In this document: in pieces, positions 9,687 to 18,064 of the stretch | Numbering within the stretch: position 1 is the stretch's first letter | Layout: every line of letters begins with the position of its first letter | Source: Mycetocola zhujimingii | GTDB lineage: Bacteria; Actinomycetota; Actinomycetes; Actinomycetales; Microbacteriaceae | Assembly: GCF_003065425.1 (NCBI RefSeq) | Contig: NZ_CP026949.1 | Span: forward strand, 1,736,001-1,800,000 | Length of the DNA stretch: 64,000 nucleotides | Direction of reading: 5' to 3' | Position numbers and translations under genes: made by a program | Notes under the pieces: model-generated | Told to the model about the DNA's origin: nothing | The model's database searches: none | The model's input: the letters and a program-made list of their open reading frames with translations, nothing else

Positions 9687-10136
9687 ATGAGCCTCAAAGC
9701 CACCATCACCGACGCGGGAATGCGCGCCATGAACACCCTCCACCGGGGCGTACTCGCCGCAACGGGTGGGCGGCTCGGTTCGCGGCTCGGGACGATGGAT
9801 GTGGTTGAACTTCACACGATCGGCAGATCATCCGGACGTCGTCGGACGACGATGCTGACAACGCCGATCTCCGACGCCGAGAAGCTTGTCCTCGTCGCGT
9901 CGAAGGGCGGGAGCGATTCCCACCCCGCGTGGTACCTCAACCTGCGCAGTAATCCCGAGGTAGAGGTGACCGTGTCGGGTGAGACACGAAAGATGCGCGC
10001 TCGCACAGCCTCTCCGGAAGAGAAGGACGAGCTCTGGCCACGAATCGTCGGTGCGTATCCCGGCTACGCCCGCTACCAGCGCAAGACCGGCCGCGACATC
10101 CCCGTGGTGATCTGCGAGCCCCGCGACGCGGACTAG
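9687..10136 (+). CDS. Deazaflavin (F420)-dependent nitroreductase family protein
   Basis: 149 residues. Members of the Ddn family are small split-barrel proteins found mainly in actinobacteria that use reduced F420 to reduce nitro compounds, quinones or lipids. Recognised by the family pattern: SSGRRRTTMLTTPI near residue 50, then SHPAWYLNLRSNPEVEV and the C-terminal YPGYARYQRKTGRDIPVV. The frame stays open far upstream, but that part is antisense to pabB; the -10 box TACACT supports the ATG at 9687. It converges with the TetR gene, with ten bases between them. The substrate cannot be told from the sequence. Confidence 0.85.
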   Translation: MSLKATITDAGMRAMNTLHRGVLAATGGRLGSRLGTMDVVELHTIGRSSGRRRTTMLTTPISDAEKLVLVASKGGSDSHPAWYLNLRSNPEVEVTVSGETRKMRARTASPEEKDELWPRIVGAYPGYARYQRKTGRDIPVVICEPRDAD

Positions 10137-10146
10137 CCGCTCGGCG

Positions 10147-10764
10147 TCACTCGGCGGCGATACGCCTGATCAGGGCGGATGCCTGCGTGAGAATGGCCTC
10201 CACCGACTCGGCGCCGGGACCGACGAAGAGCTTCTGCAGCGTGTAGCGCAGCACCGTGAACGCGAGGGCCACCACCATCGCCGCCTCATCCTGGAGATCG
10301 TCACCGGTTCGGCCCATGGCCCGAAAGCGAGCGAGCACCAGGCCCACCAGTTCGTTCTCCTGGGTGACCATCCACTCCATCTGCCTGCCGAGAAGCTCCG
10401 GCGTTGCGGTAATGATGGACAACCGTGACCGGAGAAGTTCGGCATCGACCGATTCGTCGGTGAGGGCGGATGCCATGATCCGGACGAGGTCGTGCACGAT
10501 GTCGTTACCGGGCTCCGAGATGAACCGCTTGCCGTCGAGGTCGTCGAGTGTCGGCGCCGGGCCGAGAATCACGCCCTCCTTGGAACCGAAGTAGTTGAAG
10601 AACGTGCGCTGCGACACCTCGCTGGCCGCGCAAATCATCTCGACGGTGACGTGGTCGTATCCGTGCTCGAGGACGAGTGCGATCGCCGCGTGTTCGATCA
10701 CTGACCTGGTCTTCGCTCGCTTCCGAGCCCGCAGCCCGACGGCCGGTGCAACATCGTCATTCAT
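10147..10764 (-). CDS. TetR-family transcriptional regulator
   Basis: 205 residues. The N-terminal helix-turn-helix domain shows the TetR pattern (VTVEMICAASEVSQRTFFNY, then FGSKEGVI) at about residues 38-68; the rest is a variable ligand-binding domain. It starts twelve bases after the cydC stop on the same strand, with no terminator visible between, so it may be the last gene of the cytochrome bd operon. The ligand and targets are unknown. It is not the only candidate regulator of that operon, since a BlaI-type repressor sits at the other end. Confidence 0.85.
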   Translation of the reverse strand: MNDDVAPAVGLRARKRAKTRSVIEHAAIALVLEHGYDHVTVEMICAASEVSQRTFFNYFGSKEGVILGPAPTLDDLDGKRFISEPGNDIVHDLVRIMASALTDESVDAELLRSRLSIITATPELLGRQMEWMVTQENELVGLVLARFRAMGRTGDDLQDEAAMVVALAFTVLRYTLQKLFVGPGAESVEAILTQASALIRRIAAE

Positions 10765-10776
10765 GGTCCATCATTT

Positions 10777-12489
10777 CTACAGCACGGAAGACAGGACGCC
10801 CGACTCGATCCGGAATCGCCGGTGAACGAGTCCTTCCGGCAGGTCGGCGTGGGAGATCAGGATGATGGTCCTGTCGTCTCCCTGGCCCGCGCGCAGCAGG
10901 TCGACGAGAAGCGATTCGGCAAGGTCTGCCTCCACATTCGCCGTCGGTTCGTCGAAAACGATGACGGGGAAGTCCCGGAGCAGGGCTCGCGCGAGGGCGA
11001 TCCGCTGCGCCTGTCCGCCTGAAACGAGCGCGCCGCGCTCACCGACCCTGGCGTCAAGACCCCCTCGGGCGACGAGCCATTCGCCGAGACCGACGCGCTC
11101 GAGCACGTCGATGAGGTCAGCATCCGTTGCGGTGTCCTTCGCGAACAGGAGATTCTGTCTGATGCTCTCGTCGAACAGGTAAGGAACCTGCTCGCAGAGC
11201 CCGACAACACCGCGCACGGCGTCGAAAGGGAGGTCGCGCACCTGCTGCCCCGCGAGCTGGTAGCTCCCCTCGTAGTCGAGGAATCGAACGAGCACGTGAG
11301 CCAGCGTTGTCTTCCCTGCACCGCTCGGCCCCTCGATGAGCACTCGCTCCCCGCGCTGGATCGCGAGCGAGTCAATGCTGAGGGTCGGTGCGGTTGCCCC
11401 TGGCCAGCGAGCGGTCACATTGGAGAGGGCGATGACGGGCGCCGTGGGGTCAGGATTCGCTTCGGCCGTGCCGACATCCGAGGGGAGTTCGCCGGGCGCG
11501 TCGGTGGGTGCTAGCCGGGCGATCCGCTCAGCGCTCGCTCGCACCTGCCTCCACGCACTTGCCGCGAGGGGAACGCTCGCCACGATCTCGAAGACCGCGA
11601 GCGGAACGAGGACGATGACCGCGAGTGCAGGCCCGGTGAGACCGTCTTCAGCCGACAGCCCGGGAATCCCCGCTACCAACGACCACGCGACGGCAAGTCC
11701 AGCGCACAGTGACAGTGCGGCGGCTGCGATCCCCACGCCCGCTGAGCGCGCGGTAAGGGCTCGGGTCAGAGCGCTGTCGGCGGCTTCGACCTTGCGACGA
11801 CCCTCGGCCTCGGCACCGTACGCGATGAGAACGTCGAGGCTGCCGAGGTAGTCGAGGATCGCGTCGACGAGCGCAGCGCGGCGCGGCGCGAGTGACCGTT
11901 CGGCGGATGCCGCGACACGGCCGGAGACGACGGTTCCGATGACAAATGCGGCGACGAGGGCCAGTGCGAGTCCCGCAGCGGCAGCTGGCGAGATGAGTGC
12001 GACGACCCAGACGGCAATGGCGGCGACACCGAGGGACGTGACCAGGGGCTGGAGCACCCGGAGCGGCAGGTTCTGAAGTTCGTCGACGTCGGAGACCAGC
12101 GAGGACAGCAGCGAACCACGGCGGGTCCGGCCGAGCCCATCGGGTGCCAGCGGGATGAGTCTGCGCAGAAGATCCACGCGAACGCTCTCCAGCTGACGGA
12201 AAGCGGCGTCGTGGCTGGCGAGGCGCTCGAGGTAGCGGAAGAACGCGCGCCCGAGGGCGAATGCGCGCACGCCGACGACAGCCATCGACAGGTAGAGAAT
12301 GGGCGGCTGCTCCGCAGCGCGCGTGATCAGGTATGCGCTCGTTGCGAGGAGCGCCACGGTGCACAGGGCCGCGAGGATGCCGAACAGGACGCCGAGGATC
12401 GCTCCCTTGGTCCTGGGCAGTGCGGTCGCGAGTACCGCGCGCACCTGACCGGCACTCACGGGGTTTGAATCGCGGGAAGCTGCACTCAT
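10777..12489 (-). CDS. cydC: Thiol-reductant ABC exporter, CydC subunit
   Basis: 570 residues: an N-terminal six-TM domain (about 1-320) fused to an ABC ATPase domain. With CydD it forms the exporter of glutathione/cysteine-type thiols needed to assemble cytochrome bd. Motifs: Walker A GPSGAGKTT, signature LVSGGQAQRIALARALL, Walker B VIVFDEPTANVEAD. The ATG overlaps the cydD stop by four bases (ATGA), so translation is probably coupled. It is the fourth gene of cydABDC, the order known from mycobacteria and streptomycetes. Confidence 0.93.
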   Translation of the reverse strand: MSAASRDSNPVSAGQVRAVLATALPRTKGAILGVLFGILAALCTVALLATSAYLITRAAEQPPILYLSMAVVGVRAFALGRAFFRYLERLASHDAAFRQLESVRVDLLRRLIPLAPDGLGRTRRGSLLSSLVSDVDELQNLPLRVLQPLVTSLGVAAIAVWVVALISPAAAAGLALALVAAFVIGTVVSGRVAASAERSLAPRRAALVDAILDYLGSLDVLIAYGAEAEGRRKVEAADSALTRALTARSAGVGIAAAALSLCAGLAVAWSLVAGIPGLSAEDGLTGPALAVIVLVPLAVFEIVASVPLAASAWRQVRASAERIARLAPTDAPGELPSDVGTAEANPDPTAPVIALSNVTARWPGATAPTLSIDSLAIQRGERVLIEGPSGAGKTTLAHVLVRFLDYEGSYQLAGQQVRDLPFDAVRGVVGLCEQVPYLFDESIRQNLLFAKDTATDADLIDVLERVGLGEWLVARGGLDARVGERGALVSGGQAQRIALARALLRDFPVIVFDEPTANVEADLAESLLVDLLRAGQGDDRTIILISHADLPEGLVHRRFRIESGVLSSVL

Positions 12490-14138
12490 GATGCCGACAC
12501 CCCCGCGAGTGAGTTGACGTGAAGCAGAGCGTCAGCGCGTTCGATGACGGCGGCCCGGTGGCTCACGACGACCACAGCGGTTCCCGAGCGCGCGATGCTC
12601 GCGAGGCCGTCGAGCAGCCGGTTCTCGGTCTCGTGGTCGAGTGCAGAGCTCGGCTCGTCAAGCAGAAGAACGGAGCACGAGTTTTCCAGCGTGCGATAGA
12701 TCGCCCGGGCAACACCGACACGCTGCGCCTGGCCGCCGGAGAGGCCGGAGCCCGCGACACCGACGGCGAGGTCCGGCGAGATTTCAGCGGCCGCGGCGAG
12801 TGTGAGTGCGGTCCGGACCCGTTCGGGGTCTGGATGCCCGGACCCAAGTGCCACGTTGTCGGCAACGGTCCCGAGGAAGAGTGACGGTCGCTGCCCGGTC
12901 CAGGCCAGCCACGGTCGGTCAGCTGCTCCGGCGAGCACGGGCTCTCCGCCAAGAGAGATGTCACCGGAGCGCGGAACGAATCCGAGAATGGCGGCGACGA
13001 GGCTGGACTTGCCCGATCCGCTGGGCCCGGCGATGACCGTCAGCCGTCCCGGGGCGAATTCGGTCGACACGGGTGCGAACACCGGACCCGACCCGTAGTC
13101 GACGCTGACGCTTCGCAGCTGGAGGACGCCGGAACTGCGCTCCTCACCCGCTGGCACCGCTGCATCCGGACGCACCTGGCGCGCCTCATCGAGGATGACA
13201 AACGCGTCTTCGGCGGCCGCGACGCCCTCGGCAGCAGCGTGGAAGTTCGCGCCGACCTGTCGAAGAGGCAGGAATGCCTCCGGCGCGAGGAGGAGGACGA
13301 ACAAGCCGATACCGAGCACAAGCGACCCGTCGACGAGGCGAAGCCCGATCGAGACGGCGACGAGAGCGACCGAGAGACTGGCTGCGAGCTCCAGCGCAAA
13401 GCTCGACAGGAAGGAGACGCGAAGGACCTTCATCGTCTGCACGCGATAGTCCGTCGTGATGGCGCGCATCCGTGTGACCTGCCGCGATTCCCGGCCAAAG
13501 ATCTTGAGCGTCGCCAGGCCGCCGAGCGTGTCGACGAAACCGGACGACAGGGTCCCGAGCACCGACCACTGCCGTCGCTGCACCGCCTGGGTCGCCCAGC
13601 CGATCAGAACCATGAAGAGCGGAATGAGCGGCAGCGTCACGAGGATAAAGAGTGCGGATACCGGATCCTGAAACAGAATCACGACGACAATCACCGGTGT
13701 GACAATCACCGTCAGGATCAGCTGGGGCAGGTATTTCGAGAAGTAGTCATCGAGCGCGTCCATCCCCCTGCCGAGCAGGGTCGCAACTCGGGCCGTGTTG
13801 TGTTCGGCAAGCCACGCCGGACCAAGCAGCCGAACAGCGTCAAGAACCCGGAGCCGGAGCTCACTCTTGACCCTCGCGGCACCCCTCGCAGCGATGAAAT
13901 CCTGCGCGTACACGAGCGAAGCACGGATGACCGCGACCCCGGCGAGTGCGCCGATGTACGGCATCAGTTCATCGAGACCGCGCCCCTCGATTGCGCCGGT
14001 GACGCACTCGGTGATGAGCCAGGCAAAAGCGACGATGCAGGCAGTCGTGGCGACACCCATGATGGCGCCCGAGAGCAGGAACCACCGTGCACTGACCGCG
14101 TATCGAAGGAGCCGGGGATCAAGGGGACGCACAGTCAA
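12486..14138 (-). CDS. cydD: Thiol-reductant ABC exporter, CydD subunit
   Basis: 550 residues with an N-terminal TM domain and a C-terminal ABC ATPase (Walker A GPSGSGKSS, signature GLSGGQAQRVGVARA, Walker B VLLLDEPSSALD). It pairs with CydC in the heterodimeric exporter required for cytochrome bd maturation. The first start codon after the cydB stop is TTG at 14138, three bases beyond it; GTG at 14132 (VRPLDPRL) is an alternative two codons in. The tight spacing to cydB and overlap with cydC show a single operon. Confidence 0.93.
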   Translation of the reverse strand: MTVRPLDPRLLRYAVSARWFLLSGAIMGVATTACIVAFAWLITECVTGAIEGRGLDELMPYIGALAGVAVIRASLVYAQDFIAARGAARVKSELRLRVLDAVRLLGPAWLAEHNTARVATLLGRGMDALDDYFSKYLPQLILTVIVTPVIVVVILFQDPVSALFILVTLPLIPLFMVLIGWATQAVQRRQWSVLGTLSSGFVDTLGGLATLKIFGRESRQVTRMRAITTDYRVQTMKVLRVSFLSSFALELAASLSVALVAVSIGLRLVDGSLVLGIGLFVLLLAPEAFLPLRQVGANFHAAAEGVAAAEDAFVILDEARQVRPDAAVPAGEERSSGVLQLRSVSVDYGSGPVFAPVSTEFAPGRLTVIAGPSGSGKSSLVAAILGFVPRSGDISLGGEPVLAGAADRPWLAWTGQRPSLFLGTVADNVALGSGHPDPERVRTALTLAAAAEISPDLAVGVAGSGLSGGQAQRVGVARAIYRTLENSCSVLLLDEPSSALDHETENRLLDGLASIARSGTAVVVVSHRAAVIERADALLHVNSLAGVSAS

Positions 14139-14141
14139 AGG

Positions 14142-15167
14142 CTAGTCTGCGGCGGGGACGTCGGAGTGCTCGACGGCCTCGATGTGGCCGCGAGTGACCC
14201 GCTTACGGAACACCCAGTAGGTCCAGGCCTGGTAGGCGAGGATGAGCGGAAGTGCGATGAGCGCGGTCCAGCTCATGACCTGGAGCGTGTACGGGCTCGA
14301 CGACGCGTTCTCGATGGTCAGGCTGTTGGCCGGGTCGTTGCTGGCCGGCATCACGTCGGGGAACAGCGATGCAAAGAGCGTGAGCACGGCGAAGGTGATC
14401 GTGAGCGCCATAAGCGTGAACGCCTGCCCCTCCCTGCCCTTGATGTTCGCGATCACCGAGGCGATCAGGGTGAGTGCTGCGGCAGCGGCGAGGACGAATG
14501 CCGGCAGGGTGCCGTAGGAGAGCACGGTCCAGACCAGGAACGACGCGGCGACGAGAACCGTGAGGATGCCAGCACGGATGGCGAGGGCGCGGGACCTGAC
14601 CCGGAGTTCGCCCTCGGTCTTGAGCGTGAGGAACACCGCGCCGTGGGTGAAGAACAGGAGGAGCGTGGTGACGCCGCCGAGCAACGCGTACGGGTTCAAC
14701 AGGTCGAAGACCGTTCCCGTGTAGTTGTGGCCGGAGTCCAGCGGCACGCCGCGGACGATGTTGGCGAAGGCGACACCCCAGAGGAAGGCGGGAATCGCGC
14801 TGCCGGTGATGATCATCCGGTCGAAGCGACGTTTCCACTCCTTCTCGGGCCGCTGGTGGCGGTATTCAAACGACACTCCGCGGATGATGAGCGCGATGAG
14901 GATGATCAGCAGCGGGAGGTAGAACCCGCTGAACAGCGTTGCGTACCACTCGGGGAACGCGGCGAAGAGCGACGCACCGGCAACGATGAGCCACGTCTCG
15001 TTGAGGTCCCACACGGGGCCGATGGTGTTGATGACGACGCGACGGTCGGTGTCGTCCTTCGAGACGAACGGAAGGCTCATCCCCACCCCGAAGTCGAACC
15101 CCTCGAGTACGAAATACCCGACGAAGAGGAAGGCGATGATGCCGAACCAGAGAACTGTGAGATCCAT
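14142..15167 (-). CDS. cydB: Cytochrome bd ubiquinol/menaquinol oxidase subunit II
   Basis: 341 residues, the normal CydB length. It begins MDLTVLWFGIIAFLFVGY, followed by EGFDFGVG, the typical CydB N-terminus; about eight to nine hydrophobic segments follow. It forms the oxidase with CydA, reducing oxygen to water with quinol electrons at high oxygen affinity. An open frame extends far upstream of ATG 15167, but that part is antisense-frame noise within cydA. It starts eight bases after the cydA stop. Confidence 0.95.
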   Translation of the reverse strand: MDLTVLWFGIIAFLFVGYFVLEGFDFGVGMSLPFVSKDDTDRRVVINTIGPVWDLNETWLIVAGASLFAAFPEWYATLFSGFYLPLLIILIALIIRGVSFEYRHQRPEKEWKRRFDRMIITGSAIPAFLWGVAFANIVRGVPLDSGHNYTGTVFDLLNPYALLGGVTTLLLFFTHGAVFLTLKTEGELRVRSRALAIRAGILTVLVAASFLVWTVLSYGTLPAFVLAAAAALTLIASVIANIKGREGQAFTLMALTITFAVLTLFASLFPDVMPASNDPANSLTIENASSSPYTLQVMSWTALIALPLILAYQAWTYWVFRKRVTRGHIEAVEHSDVPAAD

Positions 15168-15175
15168 TTGTCTTC

Positions 15176-16588
15176 CTAGTAGACCGTGGTGTGGATGAGT
15201 GGTTTTCCGGGTTCTTCCTCTGACTCGCCGATGGCCGCAGGGCCCTCCTGGGCAGTCTTTTTGATCAACCGGAACTCGACGACGGCGAGCGAACCATAGA
15301 CGAGGGTGAACGCAACGAGCGAGATGAGCACCTCGATGCCCGTTACCCCCGGAGAAACGCCGTCGGCGGTCTCCAGCAGGCCGAACACGAGCCAGGGTTG
15401 CCGTCCCATCTCGGTGAACACCCAGCCGACGATCATCGCGCCGAGTGACAACGGGAACGACCAGACCGCAGCCTTCCACACCCACTTGTTGGTTGGCATC
15501 CGTCCCTTGCGGGTGAGCCACAGGCCGACGACGGCAACGATGACGTGCAGGATGCCCATGCCGATCATCCAGCGGAACGACCAGTAGGTAACCCAGATGA
15601 TCGGCGTGTAGTCGCCAGGTCCGTAGAGGGTCTGGTACTGCTCCTGCAGGTTGTTGATGCCCTCGACGGTGCCGTCGAACGTGTGGGTCGACAGGAACGA
15701 GAGCAGGTACGGGATCCGGATGGAGAAGAGTTCGCTGACGCCGTCGGGGGTGCCGAGCGTGAAGATCGAGAAGGATGCCGCTGCGCCGGTCGAGGTCTCG
15801 TACATCGCTTCTGCTGCTGCCATCTTCATGGGCTGCGTTGCCACCATGGCGAGGCTGAGCTGGTCGCCGGCGAGGGTGGTGAGGGCACCGGAGATGACCA
15901 TTCCCCAGAGACCGAACTTGAGCGCCGGTCGCATCGTCTCGAGATGCTGGTTCTTGGAGAGGTGCCAGGCCGCGACCGTGATGATGAGGCCGGCCGAGAC
16001 CATGAAGCAGGCAAAAATGGTGTGCGGGAACGCCGCGAGAGCGACCGGGTTGGTGAGCAGCTCCCAGATACTGGTGAGTTCCGCCCTGCCCTTTTCTTCG
16101 TTGATCGTGAACGCGACAGGGTTCTGCATGAACGCGTTGGCGGCGATGATGAAGTACGCCGAGAGGATGCTGGCTATCGACACCAGCCAGATGGTTGCGA
16201 GGTGCAGCTTGGCCGGCAGCTTGTCCCAGCCGAAGATCCACAGGCCGATGAACGTGGCCTCGAGGAAGAACGCGAGGAGACCCTCGAACGCGAGTGGTGC
16301 GCCGAAGACGTCACCGACGAAGCGGGAGTAGTCGGACCAGTTCATGCCGAACTGGAACTCCTGGACAATTCCAGTCACGACGCCCATGGCGAAGTTGATG
16401 AGGAAGATCTTTCCGAAGAACTGGGTGATCTGGAGGTAGTGGACCTTGCCGGTTCGTACCCACGCTGTCTGGAAGATCGCGACGGTCAGTGCCATGCCGA
16501 TCGTGAGCGGCACGAAGAGGAAATGGTAGATCGTCGTGAGTCCGAACTGCCAGCGCGACAGTAGTAGCGGATCGAGCAGGTCGTTCAC
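15176..16588 (-). CDS. cydA: Cytochrome bd oxidase subunit I
   Basis: 470 residues. CydA carries haems b558, b595 and d and the quinol site. Recognised from the N-terminus (SRWQFGLTTIYHFLFVPLTI with its haem-ligand histidine), FGMNWSDYSRFVGDVFGAPL, and the GRQPW motif near residue 390. The Q-loop is the short type usual in actinobacteria. The start is GTG at 16588 with a strong GGAGG four bases upstream. It heads cydABDC. Three inverted repeats lie in its promoter region, shared with the divergent blaI-like gene, which strongly suggests repression by that protein. Confidence 0.95.
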   Translation of the reverse strand: MNDLLDPLLLSRWQFGLTTIYHFLFVPLTIGMALTVAIFQTAWVRTGKVHYLQITQFFGKIFLINFAMGVVTGIVQEFQFGMNWSDYSRFVGDVFGAPLAFEGLLAFFLEATFIGLWIFGWDKLPAKLHLATIWLVSIASILSAYFIIAANAFMQNPVAFTINEEKGRAELTSIWELLTNPVALAAFPHTIFACFMVSAGLIITVAAWHLSKNQHLETMRPALKFGLWGMVISGALTTLAGDQLSLAMVATQPMKMAAAEAMYETSTGAAASFSIFTLGTPDGVSELFSIRIPYLLSFLSTHTFDGTVEGINNLQEQYQTLYGPGDYTPIIWVTYWSFRWMIGMGILHVIVAVVGLWLTRKGRMPTNKWVWKAAVWSFPLSLGAMIVGWVFTEMGRQPWLVFGLLETADGVSPGVTGIEVLISLVAFTLVYGSLAVVEFRLIKKTAQEGPAAIGESEEEPGKPLIHTTVY

Positions 16589-16603
16589 GTCACCTCCACA
16601 GAG

Positions 16604-16624
16604 TTTTCTACACCGCGTAGAAAA
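16604..16624. promoter_or_regulatory. Operator O1, BlaI-type inverted repeat, cydA-proximal
   Basis: TTTTCTAC and GTAGAAAA form a perfect 8-bp palindrome around a 5-bp spacer. It sits between the proposed cydA -10 box and the cydA ribosome-binding site, so bound protein would block early transcription. Confidence 0.75.
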
Positions 16625-16636
16625 GCTTTCGCTCTG

Positions 16637-16642
16637 AGCCTA
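16637..16642 (-). promoter_or_regulatory. Proposed -10 box of cydA
   Basis: TAGGCT on the minus strand between operators O1 and O2. The matching -35 position, 17-18 bases upstream, falls inside O2. Confidence 0.4.
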
Positions 16643-16649
16643 GACCCAT

Positions 16650-16666
16650 TTCTACGAGCCGTAGAA
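16650..16666. promoter_or_regulatory. Operator O2, BlaI-type inverted repeat, middle
   Basis: TTCTAC and GTAGAA around a 5-bp spacer (GAGCC). It overlaps the expected -35 position of cydA. Its centre is 44 bp from that of O1 and 22 bp from that of O3. Confidence 0.7.
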
Positions 16667-16670
16667 CTGT

Positions 16671-16689
16671 TTTCTACGAAATGTAGAAA
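16671..16689. promoter_or_regulatory. Operator O3, BlaI-type inverted repeat, blaI-proximal
   Basis: TTTCTAC and GTAGAAA, a perfect 7-bp palindrome around a 5-bp spacer. Its right half covers the -35 position of the blaI-like gene, which predicts autorepression. Confidence 0.75.
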
Positions 16690-16705
16690 TTCACGCGAAC
16701 TGGGG

Positions 16706-16711
16706 TATTCT
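16706..16711 (+). promoter_or_regulatory. -10 box of the blaI-like gene
   Basis: TATTCT six bases before the ATG at 16718; a leaderless start. The -35 position coincides with operator O3. Confidence 0.55.
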
Positions 16712-16717
16712 TGAACA

Positions 16718-17086
16718 ATGGCAACCCTCGGTGAACTCGAACGATCGGTGATGGACGTGCTGTGGAGCACAGACGGTTCACTCAGCGCGAACGACCTTCG
16801 CGACAGCCTCGACTCCGGTCTAGGCGCACGGGAAGTCGCGGTCACGACGGTACTGACCGTGCTGTCGCGACTTGAGAACAAGGGCTTTGTCGAGCGGGAC
16901 CGTTCAACCAGACCCCACCTTTACCGATCGGTCACCTCGAGGGCCGAACACACCGCCGACCTCATGCACGAGGTCCTCGGAACAGCCAACGACCGCGAGG
17001 CAGCGCTCGCCCGCTTCGTCGGTCAGGTCAGCCCGCAAGAAGCGGAGACCCTGCGCGCGCTTCTCGGTGGGACTCCCACGTCCTGA
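16718..17086 (+). CDS. BlaI/MecI/CopY-family repressor
   Basis: 122 residues, the usual length. The N-terminal winged helix runs from LGELERSVMDVLW through VAVTTVLTVLSRLENKGFVER (residues about 4-60); the C-terminal part is the dimerisation region. In this family a partner membrane metallopeptidase triggers cleavage or release of the repressor; the M56 gene 17 bases downstream is that expected partner. The gene diverges from cydA across three TTCTAC-N5-GTAGAA palindromes, resembling known BlaI operators with half-sites ending in CTAC/GTAG. I infer that it represses itself and cydABDC. No beta-lactamase gene is in the window, so the name refers to the family only. Confidence 0.92.
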   Translation: MATLGELERSVMDVLWSTDGSLSANDLRDSLDSGLGAREVAVTTVLTVLSRLENKGFVERDRSTRPHLYRSVTSRAEHTADLMHEVLGTANDREAALARFVGQVSPQEAETLRALLGGTPTS

Positions 17087-17089
17087 CAG

Positions 17090-17095
17090 TAAACT
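17090..17095 (+). promoter_or_regulatory. Possible -10 box of the M56 peptidase gene
   Basis: TAAACT eight bases before GTG 17104, directly after the blaI-like stop. It could give the peptidase its own leaderless transcript besides readthrough. Confidence 0.35.
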
Positions 17096-17103
17096 CGGTC
17101 GAC

Positions 17104-18045
17104 GTGATGCTCACCGCCTCCGTCGTGCTCGCCGCACTGGCCCTCACTCTCGCGTGGCCGGTACCCCTGGCGCTCTCACGGGCGCGATGGACAGCCCGAG
17201 CCCCCGGCACCGCCCTCGTGCTCTGGCAATCGATCGCACTGGCCGGTGGCCTGTCCATGATCGGTTCGCTGGTCACATACGGCCTCATCCCGTTTGGCGA
17301 CAATCTCATCGATGGCGGCATCCGCCTCATCAATCATCTGTTTGCGGGGACCCTGCCGACCGGCGCGACGCTCCCCCAGATGTTCGCACTGTGCCTTGCC
17401 GTGCTTCTGACCGGGCACCTGCTCCTGAACCTCGTGCTCACCGCGGTTCGGAGCGAGCGTCAGCGCAAGCGCCACCTCTCTCTCGTGAACCTGCTGAGCG
17501 CTCCGTTGGAGGGAAACCCCGGCACTCGGGTGATCGATCACCCGTCTCCCGTCGCGTACTGCCTGGCCGGGACGAGCAGCTCCGTCACCGTGCTGTCCGA
17601 GGGCCTGCTTGCCCTGCTCGATCACGACCAGCTTCGGGCTGTCATCGCGCACGAACGCGCTCACCTCGCGCAACAGCACCACCTGGTCCTCATCGCCTTC
17701 AAGTCGTGGCACAGCGCCCTCCCGTGGTTCCCCATCGCCAATCGTGCGGAGAACGCCGTCGCGCTTCTCGTTGAGATGCTCGCCGACGACCAGGCTCGCA
17801 GGGCGACGGATGACCGCACACTGGCGACAGCCATCGCGCTCGTCGGATCAGGGGCGCGGAGCGATCCGCTTGCTCCTGAGCTCGCCTGGGCGAACCGCGG
17901 CGAGATCGAACCCGGCCTCGTTGGCCCGCGGGTCGCGAGACTCGTGAACCCGCAGCCACCGTTGCCGCTCGGCGCGCGGGTGTGCGTCCTCATCGGGGCT
18001 ATCGCTCTGCTCGTGATTCCGACCGTGCTGCTCGCACTCATCTAG
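17104..18045 (+). CDS. M56 (BlaR1-type) membrane metallopeptidase
   Basis: 313 residues. Hydrophobic segments lie near the N-terminus, around residues 40-60 and 95-120, and at the extreme C-terminus. Between them is a cytoplasmic zinc protease domain with HERAH at residues 183-187 (HExxH) and a downstream ADDQAR. No penicillin-binding sensor domain is present, so it is shorter than BlaR1 and more like the mycobacterial M56 partner of BlaI. Likely job: sense a membrane or respiratory signal and inactivate the adjacent repressor. GTG 17104 and ATG 17107 are both possible starts. Confidence 0.88.
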   Translation: MMLTASVVLAALALTLAWPVPLALSRARWTARAPGTALVLWQSIALAGGLSMIGSLVTYGLIPFGDNLIDGGIRLINHLFAGTLPTGATLPQMFALCLAVLLTGHLLLNLVLTAVRSERQRKRHLSLVNLLSAPLEGNPGTRVIDHPSPVAYCLAGTSSSVTVLSEGLLALLDHDQLRAVIAHERAHLAQQHHLVLIAFKSWHSALPWFPIANRAENAVALLVEMLADDQARRATDDRTLATAIALVGSGARSDPLAPELAWANRGEIEPGLVGPRVARLVNPQPPLPLGARVCVLIGAIALLVIPTVLLALI

Positions 18046-18051
18046 GTCCCA

Positions 18052-18057
18052 TAGGCT
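18052..18057 (+). promoter_or_regulatory. -10 box of the DedA gene
   Basis: TAGGCT seven bases before GTG 18065, suggesting leaderless initiation separate from the M56 gene. Confidence 0.4.
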
Positions 18058-18064
18058 CGGCATC

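Noticed and set aside
13239-15179. A 646-residue plus-strand frame across cydD and cydB
   Set aside because: Rich in Arg, Asp and Glu as expected of a GC-rich antisense shadow; the opposite strand encodes clear CydD and CydB.
16718-18045. A beta-lactam resistance operon
   Set aside because: No beta-lactamase or penicillin-binding protein is present, and the M56 protein lacks a penicillin-sensing domain; the operators face cydA.
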